The position numbers were made by a program, and so were the translations under genes. Below, in pieces: positions 58,321 to 64,000 of a DNA stretch of 64,000 nucleotides (within the stretch, counting starts at the first letter, position 1; each line of letters opens with the position of its first letter). The notes under the pieces were generated by a model that worked only from the letters and a program-made list of their open reading frames with translations, was not told the origin of the DNA and did no database searches. The DNA comes from Erythrobacter sp. (lineage in GTDB: Bacteria > Pseudomonadota > Alphaproteobacteria > Sphingomonadales > Sphingomonadaceae): contig NZ_CP136573.1 of the NCBI RefSeq assembly GCF_035194505.1, positions 2,095,001 through 2,159,000 of the forward strand, given 5' to 3'.

Positions 58321-58485
58321 TCAGCACTCCCGCACGGCGCAATTGCCGCGGCGGCTGATCACGAAGGGCACCACCATCAGCGGCACCATCTGCGCGACGG
58401 TTGCAGGGACGATGTCGAAAATCGCCAGCAAGGCCGTGGCGATCGCAAAGGTCGCGATCAGCAGGGCATAGACTTTGGACGACAT
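58321..58485 (-). CDS. Small two-helix membrane protein
   Basis: 54 aa from ATG 58485. Two hydrophobic stretches (about 7-25 and 30-46) with few charges between, followed by a basic C-terminus with two Cys (ISRRGNCAVREC). Preceded by GGAAAGC 1-7 bases ahead of ATG. First gene of the operon with the membrane and XRE genes. An upstream in-frame ATG (58503) would add six residues. Confidence 0.6.
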   Translation of the reverse strand: MSSKVYALLIATFAIATALLAIFDIVPATVAQMVPLMVVPFVISRRGNCAVREC

Positions 58486-58605
58486 GGAAAGCTCCGTTTG
58501 CATAATGGCAAGTTTGCTTTACATCTGAGTCGTGGCCCATGTCAAGGACGCTTTCCATCAACTTGGAGATGACTTTTAACCCTTGGCGGCCTATAGCCCC
58601 CCGCC

Positions 58606-58680
58606 ATGGCCAAGCTGCTGACCACGACTGCCACCACCACCACCACCCGGACTATCCGGGGGCGGGGTGCTGCGGCTTAG
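58606..58680 (+). CDS. Threonine-rich leader peptide upstream of thrS
   Basis: 24 codons: M-A-K-L-L-T-T-T-A-T-T-T-T-T-R-T-I-R-G-R-G-A-A-A then TAG. Nine of the 24 codons encode threonine, with a run of five ACC triplets. This matches a ribosome-stalling attenuation leader: when charged tRNA-Thr is scarce the ribosome would stall here. The gene for threonyl-tRNA synthetase starts 128 bases downstream, so the sensed amino acid and the regulated enzyme agree. No strong ribosome site is seen; the peptide is short and would be missed by gene finders. Confidence 0.75.
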   Translation: MAKLLTTTATTTTTRTIRGRGAAA

Positions 58681-58717
58681 GCTCAGGCACCGCCGCCCGG
58701 ATCGGGGCGGCGCGGTG
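58646..58717 (+). promoter_or_regulatory. Probable attenuator region of thrS
   Basis: Two candidate hairpins follow the threonine codons. The first, CCCGGA-CTA-TCCGGG (58646-58660), starts right at the end of the ACC run. The second pairs CACCG/CCGCCC with GGGCGG/CGGTG (58688-58717) with a 2-base bulge, followed by TCC-TTCCC. The second would be the terminator and the first a pause or competing hairpin. A clear T-run is absent, so termination strength is uncertain. Confidence 0.55.
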
Positions 58718-58808
58718 TCCTTCCCGAACCGGTAACCTGCTCAACACCGCTCTTCCGGTGCGATGCCCTTTGTCCTAAGGCCCGCTCCAAACGAGACGGA
58801 TGTAAACG

Positions 58809-60803
58809 ATGACCGAACTGCTCAAGATCAGCCTGCCCGATGGATCGGTGCGCGAAGTGCCGCAGGGCTCGACCCCGGCGGATATCGCCGCAGCAATCGG
58901 CCCCGGCCTTGCCAAGGCGGCGCTCGCGGCGCGGGTCAACGGCGAGCTGCGCGACCTTGGCCGGCCCTTCGATGGCGATGCCGAGCTGGCGCTGGTGACG
59001 AGCCGCGACGAGGCCGATGCGCTCGAACTCGCCCGTCACGATTACGCTCACGTCCTTGCCGAAGCGGTGCAGGCGCTGTTCCCCGGCACGCAGATCACCT
59101 TCGGCCCTGCGACCGATGACGGCTTTTATTATGACGTGAAGGCCCCGGCGACCCGCGAGCCCTTCGGCATGGATGATCTGCCCGCGATCGAGGAAAAGAT
59201 GCGCGAGATCATCCGCGCCGACAAGCCGCTCACCCGCGAGGTGTGGAGCCGCGAGGCGCTGATCGCCAAGTGGGCCGCCGAGGGCGAGACCTTCAAGGCC
59301 GAATGGGCCAAGGAACTGCCCGAGGGCGAGGAACTGACGGTCTACTGGAGCGGCAAGGACTGGCTCGACATGTGCCGCGGGCCGCACCTGCCCTCGACCG
59401 GCAAGCTCGATCCCGACGCCTTCAAGCTGATGCGCGTCGCGGGCGCTTATTGGCGCGGCGACCAGAACAATGCGCAGCTCACCCGGATCTACGGCACCGG
59501 CTGGCTCAACAAGAAGCAGCTTTCCGCTCACCTCACGCGCCTTGAGGAAGCCGCCAAGCGCGACCACCGCAAGCTGGGCCGCGAGATGGACCTGTTCCAC
59601 TTGCAGGAAGAGGCGCACGGCTCGGTGTTCTGGCACCCCAAGGGCTACCGCATCTGGCGCGAGCTCGAGAGCTATATGCGCCGCAAGATGGACGGCGGCG
59701 GCTACCGCGAGATCAAGACCCCGCAGCTGATGGACGTGCGCCAGTGGACCCAGTCGGGCCACTGGGGAAAATATGCGCAGAACATGTTCGCCGTGCCCGA
59801 TATCGTCCCCGATGTGGACGAGGAGAGCGGCGTCGCCTCCCCCAAGGTCGCCGATGATGCGGCGTGGATGGCGATCAAGCCGATGAACTGCCCGGCCCAC
59901 GTGATGGTGTTCAAGCAGGGCATCACCTCCTACCGCGATCTGCCGATCCGGCTGGGCGAGATGGGCTGCTGCCACCGCAACGAACCCCATGGCGCGCTCC
60001 ACGGCCTGATGCGCGTGCGCCAGTTCACGCAGGACGACGCGCATATCTTCTGCACCGAAGGCCAGGTGGTGGGCGAAGTGCAGGCCTTCATCGCGCTGGC
60101 GGATTCGGTCTATCGAGACTTCGGCTTCACCTATGACATCAAGCTCGCCCTGCGCCCGGAAAAGCGCTTCGGCAGCGAGGCCGATTGGGACAAGGCCGAG
60201 CAGGAATTGCGCGACGCGCTGACCGCGAACGGGCTGGAGTGGGAAGAACTCCCGGGCGAGGGCGCTTTCTATGCGCCCAAGCTCGAATGGCACCTCACCG
60301 ATGCGATCGGGCGCACGTGGCAGGTCGGCACGATCCAGTCGGACCGGGTTTTGCCCGAGCGTCTCGATGCGAACTACATCGGTGAGGATGGCGAAAAGCA
60401 CCGCCCGGTGATGCTCCACCGCGCGATCTTCGGCTCCTACGAGCGGTTCATCGGCATCCTGATCGAGCATTTCGCCGGCAAGCTTCCCGCATGGCTCGCG
60501 CCGGTGCAGGCGGTGGTGGCGACCATCGTGTCCGACGCTGACCCCTATGCCGAGGATGTCGCGGCCCAGCTGCGCGCCGCCGGTATCCGCGTCGAGACCG
60601 ACACCCGCAACGAGAAGATCAACTACAAGGTGCGCGAGCACTCGCTCGCCAAGGTCCCGCACCTGCTGGTGGTCGGCAAGCGCGAGGCCGAGGAAGGCAC
60701 CGTCGCCGTGCGCACTTTGGGCGCGGAGCACCAGAAGGTGATACCGCTGGCGGAGGCAATCGCAATGCTGAAGGGCGAGGGCACCCCGCCGGATCTGGCC
60801 TAA
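58809..60803 (+). CDS. thrS: Threonyl-tRNA synthetase
   Basis: 664 aa. TGS domain at the N-terminus (ELLKISLPDGSVREVPQGST, about 2-65), then the second additional domain with the editing site (HDYAHVLAEAVQALFPGTQI), the class II catalytic core (PMNCPAHVMVFKQGITSYRD with the zinc Cys, motif-2 region MGCCHRNEPHGALHGLMRVR, motif 3 in GTIQSDRVLPERL) and the anticodon-binding domain (ATIVSDADPYAEDVAAQLRA). It charges tRNA-Thr with ATP. Expression is probably attenuated by the leader upstream. Confidence 0.97.
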   Translation: MTELLKISLPDGSVREVPQGSTPADIAAAIGPGLAKAALAARVNGELRDLGRPFDGDAELALVTSRDEADALELARHDYAHVLAEAVQALFPGTQITFGPATDDGFYYDVKAPATREPFGMDDLPAIEEKMREIIRADKPLTREVWSREALIAKWAAEGETFKAEWAKELPEGEELTVYWSGKDWLDMCRGPHLPSTGKLDPDAFKLMRVAGAYWRGDQNNAQLTRIYGTGWLNKKQLSAHLTRLEEAAKRDHRKLGREMDLFHLQEEAHGSVFWHPKGYRIWRELESYMRRKMDGGGYREIKTPQLMDVRQWTQSGHWGKYAQNMFAVPDIVPDVDEESGVASPKVADDAAWMAIKPMNCPAHVMVFKQGITSYRDLPIRLGEMGCCHRNEPHGALHGLMRVRQFTQDDAHIFCTEGQVVGEVQAFIALADSVYRDFGFTYDIKLALRPEKRFGSEADWDKAEQELRDALTANGLEWEELPGEGAFYAPKLEWHLTDAIGRTWQVGTIQSDRVLPERLDANYIGEDGEKHRPVMLHRAIFGSYERFIGILIEHFAGKLPAWLAPVQAVVATIVSDADPYAEDVAAQLRAAGIRVETDTRNEKINYKVREHSLAKVPHLLVVGKREAEEGTVAVRTLGAEHQKVIPLAEAIAMLKGEGTPPDLA

Positions 60804-60813
60804 AAAGCCTCAG

Positions 60814-60878
60814 CCGTTCGTGTCGAGCGCAGTCGAGACACCATAGCGCGGCATTGCGACTGCGCTCGATGCGAACGG
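60814..60878. terminator. Long REP-like inverted repeat after thrS
   Basis: CCGTTCGTGTCGAGCGCAGTCG and CGACTGCGCTCGATGCGAACGG pair as 22-base near-perfect arms around about 21 bases. The GTTCGTGTCGAGC core is a type of intergenic repeat seen repeatedly in sphingomonad genomes (from memory). Here it can serve as terminator for thrS. Confidence 0.6.
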
Positions 60879-60909
60879 AAGTTTGGCGTTGATGCGCCGC
60901 TGATCGGAT

Positions 60910-61044
60910 TCAGAACGGCAGCGGGTGCTGCGCGAGGATCAGCGCGGCAGCACAGCCGAGCACCACCAGCTGGCGCAGCACTTCGGTCGCATCGAAGCGG
61001 TTGGCGGCGGCGGCGGCGAGCGGGAGGGCGATGGCGCGGTTCAT
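60910..61044 (-). CDS. Small putative membrane protein, 44 aa
   Basis: Reads MNRAIALPLAAAAANRFDAT followed by a hydrophobic helix (LVVLGCAAALILA) to the end. No good ribosome site is visible, and it might be non-coding; but the composition and helix look protein-like and similar tiny proteins are annotated in related genomes, as far as I recall. 35 bases downstream of the agmatine-deiminase-family gene end in the same direction. Confidence 0.4.
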   Translation of the reverse strand: MNRAIALPLAAAAANRFDATEVLRQLVVLGCAAALILAQHPLPF

Positions 61045-61079
61045 GAGCCGCACCATCCTCCCAAGACCCTAACGAAGCG

Positions 61080-62060
61080 TTAAGCGGCCGGCATCTGCTG
61101 GCTGGCGCAGTGGAAGCCGCCGCCGCCCGCCAGCACTGCCTCGCCCGGCAGGCCGATGGTCTCGCGGTCAGGGAACAGCGCGGCAATCGCGGCGACCCCT
61201 TCTGCATCATGCGGGCTGCCGAAGGTCGGCACCACCACGAGGTGCGAGGTGATCGCGAAGTTCACATAGCTGGCCGGTTCGATCACCCCGTCGCGGGTCA
61301 AGAGGCCGGGCGAAGGGATGCGCACCACCTCCACGCCTGCCGCCTCGGCCCGCGCGGCGGCATCGGCATAGATCGCCGCGTTGGGATCATCCGTACCGGT
61401 CGCCTGCGGCACCACCAGCCGGTTCGGCCCGACAAACCGCGCGAGGTTGTCGACATGCCCGTCGGTGTGATCGTTGATCAGGCCATCGCCCAGCCACAGC
61501 ACGCGGGTGAAACCGAGCTGCGCGGCGAGTTCCGCCTCGATGGCGGCGCGGCTCATGTGCGGGTTGCGGTTGAGATTGAGCAGGCATTGCTCGGTCGTGG
61601 CGACAAGGCCCGTGCCGTCACCATCCACCGCCCCGCCTTCGAGGATCATCGCGGCCTGGGTGACAGGCAGCCCCGCATCGCGCGCGATTTCCGCGCCAAT
61701 CTCCTGATCGCCCGGCATCAGATATTTCCCGCCCCAGCCGTTGAAGCCGAAGCGCCGTGCAGTGCGGGTGCCATCGGCGGCGCGGACCACCAGCGGGCCG
61801 GTGTCGCGCAGCCAGACATCGCCATAGACGCGCCGCTCCAGCGTGACCTTGCTGCTGACCAGCTGGCGCGCGCGGGTCTCGTTGGCCTCGTCCCGCACCA
61901 AAAGGCGCACCTCTTGCCCGCTCTCCGCCACGGCGCTGGCAAAGGCCGCCATCTGCACCTGCGCCGGATCAAGCCAGCCCGGCCACTCCTCGGCAAGGTG
62001 CGGAAAGCCGATCCAGATCCAGTCCTGCGGCGCCCATTCGGGGGGCATGATCATCGTCAT
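61080..62060 (-). CDS. Agmatine deiminase family protein
   Basis: 326 aa from ATG 62060; ATGs at 62054 and 62048 are close alternatives. It belongs to the PAD_porph family of guanidino-modifying enzymes. Motifs are PPEWAPQDWIWIGFPH, YGDVWLRDTGPLVV (Asp and Glu/Asp of the active site), FNGWGGKYLMPGDQ, AMILEGGAVDGDGTG, DGHVDNLARFV with His, and the nucleophile Cys in GGGGFHCASQQMP. Agmatine deiminase makes N-carbamoylputrescine, but peptidyl-arginine and other substrates are known. It is 7 bases downstream of the M28 peptidase gene. Confidence 0.9.
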   Translation of the reverse strand: MTMIMPPEWAPQDWIWIGFPHLAEEWPGWLDPAQVQMAAFASAVAESGQEVRLLVRDEANETRARQLVSSKVTLERRVYGDVWLRDTGPLVVRAADGTRTARRFGFNGWGGKYLMPGDQEIGAEIARDAGLPVTQAAMILEGGAVDGDGTGLVATTEQCLLNLNRNPHMSRAAIEAELAAQLGFTRVLWLGDGLINDHTDGHVDNLARFVGPNRLVVPQATGTDDPNAAIYADAAARAEAAGVEVVRIPSPGLLTRDGVIEPASYVNFAITSHLVVVPTFGSPHDAEGVAAIAALFPDRETIGLPGEAVLAGGGGFHCASQQMPAA

Positions 62061-62067
62061 GACGCGG

Positions 62068-63777
<1,710 letters not shown>

Positions 63778-63930
63778 CGCGATCATCCTCGTGTCCCGGG
63801 CTGCGACCCCTTGTGCGCGCCTCAATTGCAGAGCGGCGCACGGCGCGCAAGCGCGCCCGCACGCGGCGGGGCGAGAGGGCCGCCAGACACCCCTTGCCCG
63901 CGAGCACAAGCAGGGCCAGAGAAGCGGGCG

Positions 63931-64000
63931 ATGGGAGAGAACCGCAAGCCTGACTGGGACAGCGCGCTGGCGCGGGCCCGGGCCCACGCGCCGTTTCTGG
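63931..64000 (+). CDS. glnE: Start of probable glutamine-synthetase adenylyltransferase (partial)
   Basis: Only 23 residues are present: MGENRKPDWDSALARARAHA then PFL, running off the window. A helical ALARARAHAPFL start is typical of GlnE, the adenylyl transferase/removing enzyme that controls glutamine synthetase. No longer part of the gene can be judged, so the call rests on the N-terminal pattern. It is divergent from the M28 gene across 153 bases. Confidence 0.4.
   Translation, partial: MGENRKPDWDSALARARAHAPFL

Overview
The window looks like chromosomal DNA from an alphaproteobacterium of the Sphingomonadales, most likely an Erythrobacter/Porphyrobacter-type member of the Erythrobacteraceae. 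The reasons are the very GC-rich core genes with many 4-bp ATGA/GTGA overlaps, the gene set (TadE/TadG proteins, the rpe - heparinase-like - purH block, a large NAD-glutamate dehydrogenase, a CYP153-like P450, an NnrU protein) and REP-like hairpins typical of sphingomonads. The assignment is inference from gene content; no search was run.

Bases 1-13.7 kb are an accessory island. Its left end lies outside the window. Its right edge is a 3' fragment of tRNA-Arg(CCG) that has no matching 5' half, which is the usual footprint of an element integrated into a tRNA gene. The left half (1-7.6 kb) is partly A+T-rich. It alternates small envelope or membrane cargo genes with tyrosine recombinases: an exported three-gene operon, a full-length integrase, a bacterial PH-domain membrane protein, a relic of an integrase C-terminus, a SHOCT-domain protein, a single-pass membrane protein and a catalytic-domain-only recombinase. 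Five copies of a 15-bp inverted repeat (consensus GTCGTGTGACACGAC) lie between these modules. The right half (7.9-13.4 kb) resembles a replication or maintenance module: an HUH-type Rep-like protein, DUF6626-, DUF3768- and DUF6641-type small proteins, a clamp-loader-like AAA+ ATPase with an unrecognised 266-aa partner, and a divergent 283-aa protein rich in aromatic residues.

From 13.7 kb on the sequence is ordinary core chromosome. 14.2-16.4 kb holds a TadG/TadE/TadE operon for Flp-type pili. 16.4-20.1 kb holds a LacI regulator divergent from a DAG-kinase-fold protein coupled to a putative nucleotidyltransferase, then a DUF2141 protein. 20.4-24.5 kb is rpe, a heparinase II/III-like gene and purH. 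25-29 kb holds exported MsrA, a Fur/Zur regulator, dxs and a membrane protein. 29-33 kb holds MlaA, an enoyl-CoA hydratase, NnrU, and a thioesterase divergent from an HxlR regulator. 32.5-37.4 kb is a leftward group of an FKBP-type isomerase and two amidohydrolases, one lacking the metal site, next to a POT peptide transporter.

37.7-41.6 kb holds a GntR regulator, ihfB, a KefB-type antiporter, tRNA-Leu(TAA) and a tandem PilZ protein. 41.6-48.3 kb holds Tat-lipoprotein MsrB, a CYP153-like P450, a NatAB-type ABC exporter, queG and a putidaredoxin-reductase-like flavoprotein. 48.3-57.7 kb holds the 1573-aa glutamate dehydrogenase, an LLM oxidoreductase, a TPR protein, an alpha/beta hydrolase and PhoD. 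57.5-64 kb holds a small membrane/XRE operon, thrS behind a threonine-rich leader peptide, an agmatine-deiminase-family enzyme, an M28 lipoprotein peptidase and the probable start of glnE.

The observations most worth following are the palindrome-bounded recombinase/cargo array in the island, the AAA+ plus partner operon, the threonine-coding leader ahead of thrS, a 22-bp-period tandem repeat after purH, a MITE-like element after ihfB, and the periplasmic split of MsrA and MsrB.
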